A DNA stretch of 64,000 nt from Paguma larvata (lineage: Eukaryota > Chordata > Mammalia > Carnivora > Viverridae), in assembly GCA_030068075.1 (NCBI GenBank), contig CM057841.1:37241030-37305029 (forward strand), given 5' to 3'. Below are positions 1-10,230 of this stretch, in pieces. Under the pieces are notes generated by a model that saw only the letters and a list, made by a program, of their open reading frames with translations, searched no databases and had not been told where the DNA came from. Each line of letters opens with the position of its first letter. Positions within the stretch are counted from its first letter, which is position 1. A program made the position numbers and the translations under genes.

Positions 1-510
1 TTCGAGGGTGAACAATGAAAATGATGGAGAATCCCTTTTTAAATTGAAACAAAGCACTCTGAGAGTCAATGTTCCTGTTTGTTTACAAGTTGAGACATTT
101 TCCAGTCTTCTTTTCCTCAGCTGTTACCAGTTCTCGCTTTGTACCTATAATCTTCTCATTAATTGAATCTCTGCATTTCTTTAAAACATACTCCTTCTTC
201 TGTGTCCTAGTTCTTCTTTTAGTTAAGACTCTTATAAATTCTCCTTTGGATTACAACCATAGCCCCCAAACCGATCTCCCTTTTTCTTCCCCTGCTTCTG
301 AGTCGATTCTCCCTCATGGGAATATGAATACCATCACACACTGCTATTCATAAATACTGTTCAGAAACTCTCTATAGTCTATAGGACAGAATCCTTATAC
401 TCATATATAAACTGATTACATAACCTATTGCATCACCAACAGCTTTTCTGTATGTGTCCTAAAACTGAGCCATGTTTAGATACCAAGATCCTAAGTTCTT
501 GCTATACTCC
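1..510. other. Unique AT-rich sequence, nothing recognised
   Basis: Pyrimidine-rich on the plus strand between about 100 and 310, vaguely like the body of an old L2 element but without a diagnostic end. The 94-codon open frame at 69-353 has no recognisable domain and I do not treat it as a gene. Confidence 0.5.
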
Positions 511-514
511 TTCC

Positions 515-770
515 CTAACAAGCTGTGTGATTTTGGAAACATTTGGATGAATCCAAAATCTCTGCCTTAATTTTCTCATTTGTGAAAGGGTTTTAAAATG
601 TATTTGATTCAGAGTTTTGGAGAAGAGTATGCAACTGCTCCCATTACTAACACGATAAAGCAATGATGATGACAATAGTAGTAGCAAATATTTAATAAGC
701 AATGTCTTAGTGCTAGATACGATTATTAGAATTTTGTATGTCTTTACCCAGAGTTCCCCAAGAATTTCAT
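515..770 (+). mobile_element. Old MIR/L2-like fragment
   Basis: The stretch around 519-600 follows the MIR core pattern on the plus strand: a 'ctgtgtgattttgg' segment, then 'cctta..ttttctcat.tgtgaaa'. The rest (to about 770) resembles the diverged tail of an old SINE or LINE. It is heavily mutated, so family and limits are uncertain. Confidence 0.45.
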
Positions 771-799
771 TGTCTCTCACTTCCTGATGCTTTTCGCTA

Positions 800-1135
800 G
801 GATGTATTCTCTATATACAGTGGTTTCTGTCTTTACCTACATGGAAAATTCTGATATATACTTCACAACAAATTTAAGAATCTCTTCCTCTGTGAGGATT
901 TGCCTCCTACTTTGTGAAGCACAGTGAGAAACCCCTTTTCTCTGATCCCATCACATTTATTTTGTTTCTTCTTTTTTCACATTGTGGTGGAGCTACTTTG
1001 TTCAAGACTATCTGCTTCTTATTGACAGAGATATTCTCTTTCTCACCTCTTTATTCCCAGCGCCTAGTTCAGTGCTTAGCATAGAATAATCAGTTTTGTT
1101 GTATGCTTGAATGATAATTTCATGAATAAATAAAT
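800..1135 (+). mobile_element. LINE L2 3' end fragment
   Basis: The plus strand runs through the typical L2 3' region. It has a 'cctctgtga' segment, then 'cccagcgcctagt.cagtgctt.gcatag', and ends in a (TGAA)-type tail ('cttgaatgataatttcatg', 'aataaataaataat'). L2 was active before the eutherian radiation, so this is a dead non-coding relic. Confidence 0.72.
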
Positions 1136-2026
1136 AATATAAATCCTACATGTGCACCACATGCTAAATATTTCTTGAATTTAATTTATTTTTGTTGCAA
1201 TCAAAAGGAAGACAAGAGAAAGGTCTATTTTGTTCAACAACTATGCTCTAGATTTCATTTGAGCAAAAGTCCTTTGTTATTTATTTTGCTGGATGCCTTA
1301 TATTCATATTGTAATATTTCAGGAAATTTCTTAGTAGCAATAGTAAACAAGGAATTATGATTTTCATCCTCAACAACAAACACAGAATCGTCTTGTGTAT
1401 AATCACAACCTAAATTTCTATCTTTTTAATATACACCTTCCATCAAAAATAAAGGCTGAGTGTGAATATAATAATTTGAATTCATTTTATAGGACTAAAT
1501 CTATAGAGATCAAGACTATATGCTTCACCAGGTGCTGAATTTGTTCATATTCTCAGAAAGTTCATGACCTGTGTTATTTCTGTTCTCAAAAACATCCCTA
1601 GATTTTAGCAAAGAAATTTCAAGAGTTGTTCAAACATTGAACCAGGAATGTATATTGGTATTTAAAAAGAAAAAAAAAAGGAAGTTAACTCAAAGGTATG
1701 AAAATGTTAAGACCTATTTAGTCATTTGCTAGCCAATTTCATTTCTAAGAATCCACAAACAGAAAGACTTGAACCAGCATATTAGCACATAAGGATATAT
1801 TTATAAATATGTTTGTAAAAGCATTGTTTGACAAAATTGTCTGAGACAATCTAAATGTATATTAGATCAGAACCATTTAATCAAAGGATCTTTTGTTGTT
1901 TTGTTCATTTATGTCACCCCTAGGAAATTCAGCCTGTGTGGTCTCTTATTTCACTGATAAATATAGTCTAGCAAATAAACCCAAGGGTAAACATACCTAG
2001 AAAAGCAAGCTTCTCAGTGAGATCTT
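1136..2026. other. Unique AT-rich sequence
   Basis: No repeat family, exon or RNA gene is recognised. It contains a short A-run at about 1664-1678. The 61-codon frame at 1175-1360 has no recognisable features. Confidence 0.5.
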
Positions 2027-2220
2027 TTTTTTTCCTTTTCCTTTTTCTTTTTATAAAAGGGAGGGGCAGAGAGAGAGAGAGAGAGGGAGACAGAGAGAAT
2101 CCCAAGCAGGCCCTGGGTTGACAGCACGGAGCCCAATGTGGGGCTCAGACTCACCAACTGTGAGATTATGACCTAAGCTGAAGTCAGACACTTAACTGAC
2201 TGAGCCACTTAGGCATCTCC
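2027..2220 (-). mobile_element. CAN-type SINE, minus strand
   Basis: Reads as the reverse complement of the feliform tRNA-Lys SINE: a T-rich (tail) left end, a GA-rich body (2060-2100), then 'tgagccact' near the right end. Flanking copies of TGAGATCTT near 2018-2026 and 2226-2234 look like the target-site duplication. It is moderately diverged. It includes most of the 60-codon minus frame found here, which is not a gene. Confidence 0.9.
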
Positions 2221-3067
2221 CTCTCTGAGATCTTAAGCAGGGTCTTCTTCGTAATCCTCAGATTCTTAGCAATTCCAGAGCAAGACCCTTGATGAGCAAG
2301 AGGCAGCCAAACACACATTTGATTGCATAGACTAACACCCCTAAAGAAAGAGTTTAAAAAACCCAAAGATACTATACTGAGAATTTAGGGGCAGAAGGGG
2401 AGGGAAAGAAGAGGAGAATTTTCCCCTCCTCACACCTAAAACTCTTTTCTCTATTTCTGTGTCTACTTCATATCCATGGTCCACAATTAGTATCCTTCTT
2501 CTTAAAGAAGAACAGGGTAGAGGACATAGTGAAGGTAAATCTAAATTTCTTGCTGAGACCAGCAAACTTGTCATCCCAGTATTAGCATGGGATTGAGTCC
2601 GTAATGTTCAGACTCCTTTCCAACATGATAAGTTTCCATTTTTCGTACTAAGAATGTATTCCAAAAATATATATATAGTGTAAAATAAGCACACATAAGA
2701 AATAAGTTATTTAAATCTACTTAGTCTCTTTCCCCGCCCCCCCCATAAGCTTTTCTTACCATCTCCCACTGCAATCGTCCTTCCCTCCCAGAATCTTAGG
2801 TGGCCACACTACTGGAATTTCTGACATTGTTTGAGTCTTGACAAAACTAGGCCATCATAATGAAACAAATTCCATAATTAAGCCTTTTTATATTTATCAT
2901 GTTTACTTTTACAAGTATAAATGAGAGACACTATTCACAAGCAAGTCAAAAATATCTGAAAACAATTCATATGTATAGAAGACTGGATGTGAAAACGTAA
3001 GGATGATTCAAGGAACTCTATTACACTAAGTAATGCAATTGATCAAGGAGAAAGAAATTATTTTATT
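2221..3067. other. Unique sequence, nothing recognised
   Basis: No repeat or exon is recognised. It has a C-run at about 2733-2744 and a short TA run near 2668. The minus-strand 77-codon frame at 2341-2574 has no recognisable protein features. Confidence 0.5.
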
Positions 3068-3082
3068 ACAAAAATCTATATT

Positions 3083-3295
3083 TTTAGGTTTATTTAATTT
3101 AGAGAGAAAGAGAGCGTGCAGGTACATGCATGCAAGCAGGGGAGCAGCCTAGAGAAAGGCAAGAATAAATCCCAAGAAGGCTTCACGCTGTCAGCACAGA
3201 GCCTGACATGGGGCTTGATCTCATGAACAGTGAGGTAGTGTTGGAGCCGAAATCAAAAACCAAATGCTTAACCAACTAAACCACCTCAGTGCCCC
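3083..3295 (-). mobile_element. CAN-type SINE, minus strand, with 15-bp target duplication
   Basis: Reverse-complement SINE with a GA-rich body, 'gtcagcacagagcctgacat', and a degraded head ending in 'cagtgcccc'. The 15-bp direct repeat ACAAAAATCTATATT lies exactly at both sides (3068-3082 and 3296-3310) and marks a target-primed insertion. The internal sequence is clearly diverged although the duplication is perfect. Confidence 0.92.
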
Positions 3296-3310
3296 ACAAA
3301 AATCTATATT

Positions 3311-3885
3311 GTTTCAGGAAGTACAGTGATTATTGCTGTTTTTGCACTTTTTCTGGGATGCACTCCAAATTTATGTTATTTTTATTGTGTAAAGAATGTT
3401 AAATTAATTTAGTAGCCCTTAATCTTAGGAGACTTGAACAACAATAGACTTTAGAATATGAAAGAAATATGTTTATTGTAATTATTTTGGATCCATGAAA
3501 AAAAAGAACATATCTTTAAATACTCTAATGACTTTCTTAAGAGCTTGGTTATGTGCAGTAATTTGATAAAGTCAGCTAACTTGTGAATATTTGTCAAAAT
3601 TTTATTTGTAAGTTTATGTATTTCACTAAGAAGCCAAATGCGAAAAGAGTAATAACTTTCATGATGTAAAAAAAAAAACAACATCAATTTCATATTGGAG
3701 TACATAACTCTCTTTTTTTTATAGTGCCCCAATGTAACCACAAGAATAATCTAACTCTGATGAAATTAATATAATCTCCATATTTAAACCAAGTTAATGT
3801 TCTGTCCATGTCGGGTTGAAAGTATTGTCCTTCTAATATAGTCAAGCAACTCCTGATGCCTTATTTGGAGAAAAAGAATAGAGAA
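3311..3885. other. Unique AT-rich sequence
   Basis: Nothing recognised. The minus-strand 96-codon frame at 3451-3741 is AT-driven and shows no domain. Confidence 0.5.
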
Positions 3886-3889
3886 GAGT

Positions 3890-4080
3890 GGGTGTTACTG
3901 CAGGAGAATTAAGTTCAAATTTCAGTCCATCATTTGCTGTGCAGCACTGGGTGAAATTAAATAATTTTCTCAAAAGTAACTTTTTTCTTGGTATGTTATT
4001 TAATTTATCTTTCATAGTGCGAACATGCTGATACCTGTTTCAGCACCTATGTATGGTAGATACTCCCCAAGTGCCGGTTC
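3890..4080 (+). mobile_element. MIR fragment
   Basis: The plus strand follows the MIR layout: 'agttcaaatttcagtcc', then 'gctgtgcagcactgggtgaa', 'aattttctcaaa', and a diverged tail with 'cagcacctatgtatggtaga'. It is an ancient tRNA-derived SINE, non-coding and diverged. Confidence 0.55.
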
Positions 4081-4363
4081 TTTCTTTCAGTGGATACATT
4101 CATCTTAAGTCAATATTCTTAACTTGATTTGTTGTGGTTGTTTTAATCTTCTAAAACAGGCCAGTATTCAACATTACAGTGCGGTAAGATTTTCACACCA
4201 TTTTTATACTTGTCCTAATTTCAAGGTATGTATCTTTTAAGAGCTATTAGTAGTGAGAGCTTGCATAGTGAATGACAAAGTTACTTTATGAATACATAGT
4301 TTGAGACAGTATTCCTACAGTGATATAAACTTGCTTATTTCTAATACTTAGCAGTTACTTTTT
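4081..4363. other. Unique sequence
   Basis: Nothing recognised. Confidence 0.5.
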
Positions 4364-4380
4364 AAATGTATTTCATCTCA

Positions 4381-4534
4381 GCGTGCATAGGTGGCTCCTT
4401 TGGTTATGTGTCCGACTTCAACTGACAGCTCAGAGCCTGTAGCCTGCTTCGGATTCTGTGTCTCTCCCTCTCTTTCTACCCCTCCTCCACTCGCACTGTC
4501 TCTCTCTCAAAAATAAATCAACATTAAAAAAATT
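4381..4534 (+). mobile_element. CAN-type SINE with internal deletion
   Basis: The head ('gcataggtggctcctt', 'gtgtccgacttc') joins directly to 'tgacagctcagagcctg', so about 60 bp holding the B-box region is missing. The CT-rich body and 'aaaataaatcaacattaaa' tail follow. The flanks AAATGTATTTCATCT (from 4364) and AAATGTAATTTATCT (from 4535) look like a diverged target duplication. A further similar copy lies at 4552-4567. Confidence 0.88.
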
Positions 4535-4739
4535 AAATGTAATTTATCTAAAAATGTAATTCATCTAAATCATATTTTCAAATTTATCTGAGCAGCTTAA
4601 ATAGGCATGTCTAAAATTGAAAAAAGTGTTCCATATTAATCTTTGAAAATGCATTTTTGACTGTATCCCATAAATAGTGAAGGTGTTCTTTTATACAGAA
4701 CCGGATAGCAAATCGAATGACTACTTTAGGTAGATCATA

Positions 4740-4765
4740 TTTACACTAATTAGCATTAGTGTAAA
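4740..4765. repeat. Perfect short inverted repeat (hairpin)
   Basis: TTTACACTAAT and ATTAGTGTAAA pair perfectly over 11 bp around a 4-base loop (TAGC). It lies in unique DNA. No function can be assigned; stems of this size also occur by chance in AT-rich DNA. Confidence 0.8.
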
Positions 4766-5638
4766 AAAAGATCATTGATATATGTGGCAGTGATCTATAA
4801 TCCTAATTCTAAAACCTCACGCCTTGGTTTTGAGAGCTTCCCTGAGAGTGACACATGCTTAAAGTATATTTTCCTGCTCAGTAAACATCAAAATCCAAAA
4901 TATGCTTGTTGAAACATTCTTTTAGAGTTTATATCCCTCAATATTCTTCATGCATTTACAGAATATAACTTGCATGTAAAATTACATGAAATATGACATA
5001 TAGATGTAAGCATTATGATAAAAAAGATTAAATAATTTCAAGATGTAGTATATTGATTTGAGATATTTAGATAGGATTGTGTTTTCTTCTCAGGAAAAAA
5101 AAATAAACTCTAGAAAAACAATTAAGTGAACTATCTCTGTCAATGTGACAAAAACTATGGTGACAGATTTTAAAAACCTATTTTATTTTTAGCCAACCCT
5201 GAAATCAAGGCACTTGCTTTTGATAAATCTATTTTAAAGCAAGTTTGAAGTCAGAAAGTTTTAAAACTCAAATGATGTGGCATTTTATGAGCCTGTTTTT
5301 GCTTTTAGTAATTCTTGCCTGCTATTTGATAAATAATGAGTGAGTTTTCTCCGGTATAACCTAGAGTTCATTCAACAAATCAATTAGATCGAAACATTGT
5401 TTATAATTGTGCATTTTAATTAGTTTTTATATGTGTTTAACCCATTTTATTTTTCTGAACATTTTGTTGTGGTTACACCTTTGATTTTTTGAATATTTTT
5501 TAAGATTAAATTAAATGTTATGCTCTTTATCATATTAGAAACAGAAATTTAAATATTTAATAGCTTTCTCCAAGTAATAACAAAATTCATTCCCTTGAAT
5601 ACTCTGTTACATATCGAGATCTCCACATTTAGGGACAG

Positions 5639-5640
<2 letters not shown>
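4766..5640. other. Unique AT-rich sequence
   Basis: About 0.9 kb with no recognised repeat, exon or RNA gene. Confidence 0.5.

Positions 5641-5643
<3 letters not shown>

Positions 5644-5683
<40 letters not shown>
5644..5683 (+). repeat. (TG)20 microsatellite
   Basis: Twenty uninterrupted TG units. Such long pure dinucleotide tracts are usually length-polymorphic. The apparent 66-codon frame over it (Val-Cys repeats) is an artefact. Confidence 0.98.
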
Positions 5684-5685
<2 letters not shown>

Positions 5686-5775
5686 TATAAGTGTATCTAT
5701 CATTTGTCCTATGGGTAGGGCTGGAAATGAAGTAAGTGTGATAATCCTAAATTTCTACCTTAAAATTTCCTTTTT

Positions 5776-5981
5776 GGGGGTATACCTGCATGGCCGGGGA
5801 GGTTTAATGTCCGAGTTTCAATTTAGGCTCAGGTCATGATCTCATAGTTCGTGGGGTTGAGCCTCTCGGCAGAATCCATCCTGACAGCACGGAGCCTGCT
5901 TGGAATTCTCCCTCCATCTTTCTTTCTGCCCCTCCCCAACTCATGTGTACATACTGGCTCTCAAAATAAATAAACATTTAA
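5776..5981 (+). mobile_element. CAN-type SINE, plus strand
   Basis: GGGG start, degraded head, 'ggctcaggtcatgatctca', 'gacagcacggagcctgcttg', CT-rich body and 'aaaataaataaacattta' tail. The flanking AAAATTTCCTTTTT and AAAATTCCCCTTGTT are a diverged target duplication. The 'gcacggagcctgcttgg' middle marks a different sub-branch from the 'gctcagagcctggagcc' copies. Confidence 0.92.
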
Positions 5982-5996
5982 AAAATTCCCCTTGTT

Positions 5997-6310
5997 CAGG
6001 AAAAGTACACACATAACAATAACAGTAAATCTGTCAACAGTTATCAGCAGAGATAAAAATTTTAACATTGCATAGCTCAAAAAAACCCTTTAAAAAGTAC
6101 ACCATATTTGTTGTCTGTTAAGTTTGAAATTATGTTAGAAGTATTTTGTAATTGGTGTCTGAAAATTTATAGTCTTTGAGAGTACTAATCAATAGTTCCC
6201 CAACTGGGGACATGATGACAATATCACTAATAGAAATAACTACAGAAAAAGAGAAGAGGGTTAGACATAAGGTAACTGTTTTTAAACATGGTACAAATAG
6301 GCCAGGTTTA
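5997..6310. other. Unique sequence
   Basis: Nothing recognised. Confidence 0.5.
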
Positions 6311-6314
6311 AGAG

Positions 6315-6450
6315 AATGGAAATTATTATATTCCTGTTTTTGCTTCAGATGGGTTGTTTGACTTTGGCAATGTCACTCCTCTTCTGTGCCTCAGTTTCTT
6401 CATATGTAAAATGAGGGTATTAAAAGATATAACTTGTATGGAGCACCAAA
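6315..6450 (+). mobile_element. MIR fragment
   Basis: Plus-strand MIR core: 'gactttggcaatgtcactcc', then 'ctgtgcctcagtttcttcat' and 'tgtaaaatgagggta'. This is the most conserved part of MIR and easy to recognise. Confidence 0.8.
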
Positions 6451-7105
6451 TTTTTCTTAGTCACTGATTTATGAGTGGTCAGTGATTATACTGAGTAGGC
6501 ACCTGGGTGCATTGAGTTCCATTTGTCTCCAACCACTTATTACCCATGAGTCAGTTGCACTGGCATGACTAGATTCTGAAAGATAGTCAATAAAAAATAG
6601 AGATTGCTAATGAATCTACCATATAACTCGTTAGGTATTTTACTAATATAACAATTTTAAAATAATATGATTAATTGCATTCTTTCAGTATTGGGAGATG
6701 TGATGAAGTAAGCAGGACCACCCTCAACAATTATCTCAAACTGGGTAGTTCACATTTCAAATATATATAGCAGGAAATTATTGAAGACATCCTATTATCC
6801 CAGTCTATTTTCTGTATTTGGATACAAATCCAGGATTAGAGCATCAGTGAACTCAGAAATTCCCTTCATGCACAGACCTTTGGTTTTGCATAATGGCACT
6901 GCTCAGTACATATCTGCATGACAAATTGTCATGCAGAAATTGTGAGCTGCCTGCCCAGTGTCTAGTCTCTCATTCATCTGTATGAACTGAGCCCAGATTT
7001 TACTTAGGGGAGCACAGTCCCTAGCTGGAAAGTTCTCCAGGCTTCCTTTCAGCTAAGGTGGATTATTTGGCCTGTTTCTAGCAACATTGTGGTACAGGAA
7101 GAGAT
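6451..7105. other. Unique sequence
   Basis: No recognised repeat or gene. It contains a local repeat of 'catgacaaattgtcatgcag', a small imperfect palindrome around 6917-6936. Confidence 0.5.
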
Positions 7106-7120
7106 TAAAAACGTGTTTTA

Positions 7121-7351
7121 GGGGTGCCTGGGTGGCTCAGTCGGTTGAGCGGTCGACTTCGGCTCAGGTCATGATCTCGCGGTCTGTGAGTTCGAGCCCC
7201 GCGTTGGGCTCTGTGCTGATGGCTCAGAGCCTGGAGCCTGCTTCTGATTCTGTGTCTCCCTCTCTCTCTGCCCTTCCCCTGTTCACGCTGTGCCTCTATG
7301 TCTCTCAAAAAATAAATAAACATTAAAAACAATAAAAAAAATAAAAATAAA
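7121..7351 (+). mobile_element. Well-preserved feliform CAN SINE
   Basis: Close to consensus from end to end: GGGGTGCCTGGGTGGCTCAG head with the A-box region, B-box GAGTTCGAGCC at 7188-7198, 'gctcagagcctggagcctgc', CT-rich body, and a long A-rich tail. The target duplication TAAAAACGTGTTTTA (7106-7120) and TAAAAATGTGCTTTA (7352-7366) matches at 13 of 15 bases. The open frames on both strands here are SINE sequence, not genes. The internal pol III promoter looks intact, but no function beyond retroposition is implied. Confidence 0.97.
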
Positions 7352-7366
7352 TAAAAATGTGCTTTA

Positions 7367-8660
7367 AAAGAGCACACTCAATTGGCATACTCCTTTTTTG
7401 TTCACACCTTTGTCTTTCTTTGGTGCTGTAACGTGAAGGTGATGGTCTCTCCCATGTGGTCACAAGGTGACGGCCTTGAATCATCGAATCCACAACAACT
7501 ATTTAATTTCAGAACTTTTATTTCTGAATGAAAAAAATACACTGATCTTCTCTTTTCCTGAGCCAACATAAATTATTTTTTCTTATGTCACACAAAGCTC
7601 ATCCTTAAATCATGGAAACTTGGATGATGGATAGGTATATTTGATAAAGAAACAGAAGACTACAATGTCTAAATGACTTCAGAAACACACAGAGTTGTGC
7701 ATTTTATCCAAGATTTTGAGTATATCATACACATTTTACAGACACAACAACACTCAAGTACAGGAGAAGGAATAAGACAGAAAATCATCATAAACCGTTC
7801 TGTAGCAGTATAAAATTACACACTGCAAAAGTTGTATCATCCATTGTAGGTATTCAGAGAGAATTGCAATAGAAAGGAAACAAGGACACATCATACTTCA
7901 TTCCAGTTCTGTTTCCCAGCCACACCTGGGAGTAGCATACAAAGAACAGGATCAACAAGTCCGAGTTCTGACAAAGTAGGAGATAAATGTCTCATGTAAT
8001 TAGCGCTCAGTGAATGCAAATATTCACAGCATTATGTTCAGAACTTTGCAGTATTGGACGATAAAAGAGGTAAGGTTTTAACTTACCTATTTATGCCAGT
8101 ATTATTCAAATGCAATTTGGTAAGATTTTTAGAATTTGAGCTAATATACTTTCTTTCACATTCCTTCAGAGACATGTTACAAACTGTATATCAGGTTAGT
8201 ATAATCACAGAAAGATTTCTTTCCAAGATTTTGAAAGACTGCGTCCACCTTGGTCAAGAATTAGATGGATGATTTGAAGCCAGTTGTTTATTCTTTCTGA
8301 ATTTTGTTTTCTTTATATTTAAAATATCAAATTCGTAAGTCTGCTTTATGGTTAAGTGATTTGACATATGTAATTACCAGAATAAATTGCTAAATGAATA
8401 CAAAGAGTACGGGAGAGCAAAGAGAGTTAATTTCTAAGCACTTAGAGCCCCCCAAAATATTTACCAATGTAAGAACTTAAGATAAAGTTGATGGATAAGA
8501 AACAAGATAGATCAGTTTTTAAATCCTATATTTTGATAAATACAGGCATAGAAACCATTTGGGATAATATAGATCAAAATATTTTAGGTAGCTATATCTG
8601 TATGATAAAATTGTATTTCATACTTTCTTTTTATATTTCCTGGAGAAATATTTTGCTATA
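7367..8660. other. Unique sequence, 1.3 kb
   Basis: No recognised repeat, exon or RNA gene. A 72-codon frame at 8054-8272 shows no domain. This is one of the longer repeat-free stretches in the first 10 kb. Confidence 0.5.
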
Positions 8661-8665
8661 GAGAT

Positions 8666-8816
8666 TATGTGTGTGTACACACACATATATGTGTATGTGT
8701 GTGTATATATATGTATGTATATATTATATATATACACGTATTATATATGTACATAAATTATGTGTGTATATACACACATATATGTGTATGTGTGTGTGTA
8801 TATATAAATATACACA
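8666..8816. repeat. Complex TG/TA palindromic microsatellite
   Basis: Alternating purine-pyrimidine DNA. It includes a perfect palindrome at 8666-8687 centred on GTGTGTACACAC. A second, longer copy of the same TG-TA-CA-TA-TG pattern lies at about 8760-8802. It can form hairpins or cruciforms and left-handed DNA. The 73-codon frame across it is an artefact. Confidence 0.92.
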
Positions 8817-8859
8817 TTTCTCCACTCTCTATAATATAAAAAGAAAGTTCTTAACCTCT

Positions 8860-9500
8860 CTTTTATTTTCCTGGGGGCTGCCAAAAAAATAAAAAAACAC
8901 AAAACTTCCACAAACTTGCTGTGGCTTAAAACAACAGAAATTTGTTCTCTCAGAGCTATGGAGTCTAGAAATACAGAATCAGTGTACTGGCAAGGTTGTG
9001 CTTCCTGTGAAGGCTCTAGGGAGGAATCATCTTTTCTTGTCTCTTCCTAGCTTGTGGTGGCTCCTGGCAATCCTCAGTCTTCCTTGGATTGTAGAAAGAG
9101 GAATCACTCTAATTCTTTTATGTCTGTGTCTCTCCGTGTATCCATTTTTTTAATTTCTTTTTTTAGAGAAAGAGAGAGGAAGGGGGAAAAAATACGAGGG
9201 AAGAGAGAGAATCTTAAGCATACTCCACACCCCGCACAGAGCCTCGTTCAGGGCTCTGTCTCATGCATGGTAAGATCATGACCTGAGCTGAAATCAAGAG
9301 GTAGACACTTAACCTGAGCCATCCAGGCATTCCCAGTTTTTAAAATAAGAACACTAGTGATGGGATTTAGGGCCTAGCCTACTTGAGTATGACCTCACCT
9401 AAACTAATTGCATCTGCAAAAGACCCTATTTCCATGTAAAGTCTCATTTTGAGTTTCCGGGTGGTCATGTATTTTTGAAAGAATGCTATTCAATCCACAG
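8860..9500 (-). mobile_element. MLT1-type MaLR LTR, minus strand, split by a SINE
   Basis: Reverse complement of an ERVL-MaLR solo LTR. It shows 'ctgggggctgcc', 'gtggcttaaaacaacagaaa', 'ttctctcagagctatggag', 'ggatttagggcc', 'atgacctcacct' and 'aaagaccctatttcc', ending near 'attcaatccacag'. A SINE interrupts it at about 9145-9333. It is non-coding, with no internal retroviral genes nearby. The exact subfamily is not decided. Confidence 0.8.
9145..9333 (-). mobile_element. CAN-type SINE inside the MLT1 LTR
   Basis: Minus-strand SINE of the older carnivore type. It has 'agcatactccacaccccg' rather than the 'ggctccaggctctgag' seen in feliform copies, then 'agatcatgacctgagctgaa' and a damaged head 'cctgagccatccaggcatt'. 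Its placement shows it is younger than the LTR. Confidence 0.9.
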
Positions 9501-10105
9501 CCACCTCTTATTTCTAATTTTCAAGGCAAATACCTTCCATAAAGTGACTAACAAGCTTTGTTCTCCCTTCTCTTATTCAAACTATATATAGTATTAACCT
9601 ACTTCATCAAATAGAATTACAATTTAACAAGCATCATGCTGTGTAGCCTGGCAGGTATGTATGTGCTGGGTTCTCGGTATCCTTGGGCCGGGACATCAAA
9701 TTTACAGCCTCTGAAGTCCCCGCACCAGATTGTGCCACCACAGGTACACGCAGTAGCATACTCAGTGACCTCAGGCCACATACCCTAGACACACTGATTC
9801 TGAGCAAGTGACCCAAGTGAAGATTCATTTCTTCACCCACCCGAATGTATTTCATTATTCTCTTCCTCCTTCAACTTACTTTATATTATCTTCCCTGTTG
9901 TTCCCATTGTTTTTTAATTATCTCACATGTAATCACACAAGTCAGTTAAAAGCTATTGTGACAACTTTGATTTTGTGCTTGAAGTGCGCAGTGATAATAA
10001 TGTTGTATCACATTCCCGTGTTATAAAGATGTCTGGGTACCAGTAATGAGGCCGCTCTCCATTATTGAATCTGTATTCTGTGATAAGAATTATGACCCAA
10101 GCAAT
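9501..10105. other. Unique sequence
   Basis: No repeat is recognised. The 9640-9790 part is more GC-rich than its surroundings but shows no open frame of note or RNA-like fold that I can identify. Confidence 0.45.
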
Positions 10106-10109
10106 GTAG

Positions 10110-10230
10110 GTGCTTTACATGAATTATGTTAAGAATGCCTTGCTATAACTCTGCAATATAGGTAGTATTATTATCACCTCATCTAAAAAAGAAAACTGAA
10201 GCTCAGAGCATTAAATACTTTGTTTGAATC
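10110..10230 (-). mobile_element. MIR fragment, minus strand
   Basis: Minus-strand MIR core: 'taggtagtattattatcacc', then 'gaaaactgaagctcagagca' and 'gaatcacacatctgta'. It abuts the Tigger-like element on its right. Confidence 0.72.

Noticed and set aside
5639..5839. 66-codon frame starting with Cys-Val repeats
   Set aside because: Translation of the (TG)n microsatellite.
7121..7200. tRNA-Lys-like gene
   Set aside because: A- and B-box-like sequences are those of the SINE head; it is followed by the SINE body and tail, so it is not a functional tRNA gene.
7087..7377. Open frames on both strands
   Set aside because: They translate a well-preserved CAN SINE. Similar Ser/Leu-rich peptides recur at the other SINE copies (21983-22204, 57724-57909, 48898-49089, 50339-50569), confirming repeat origin.
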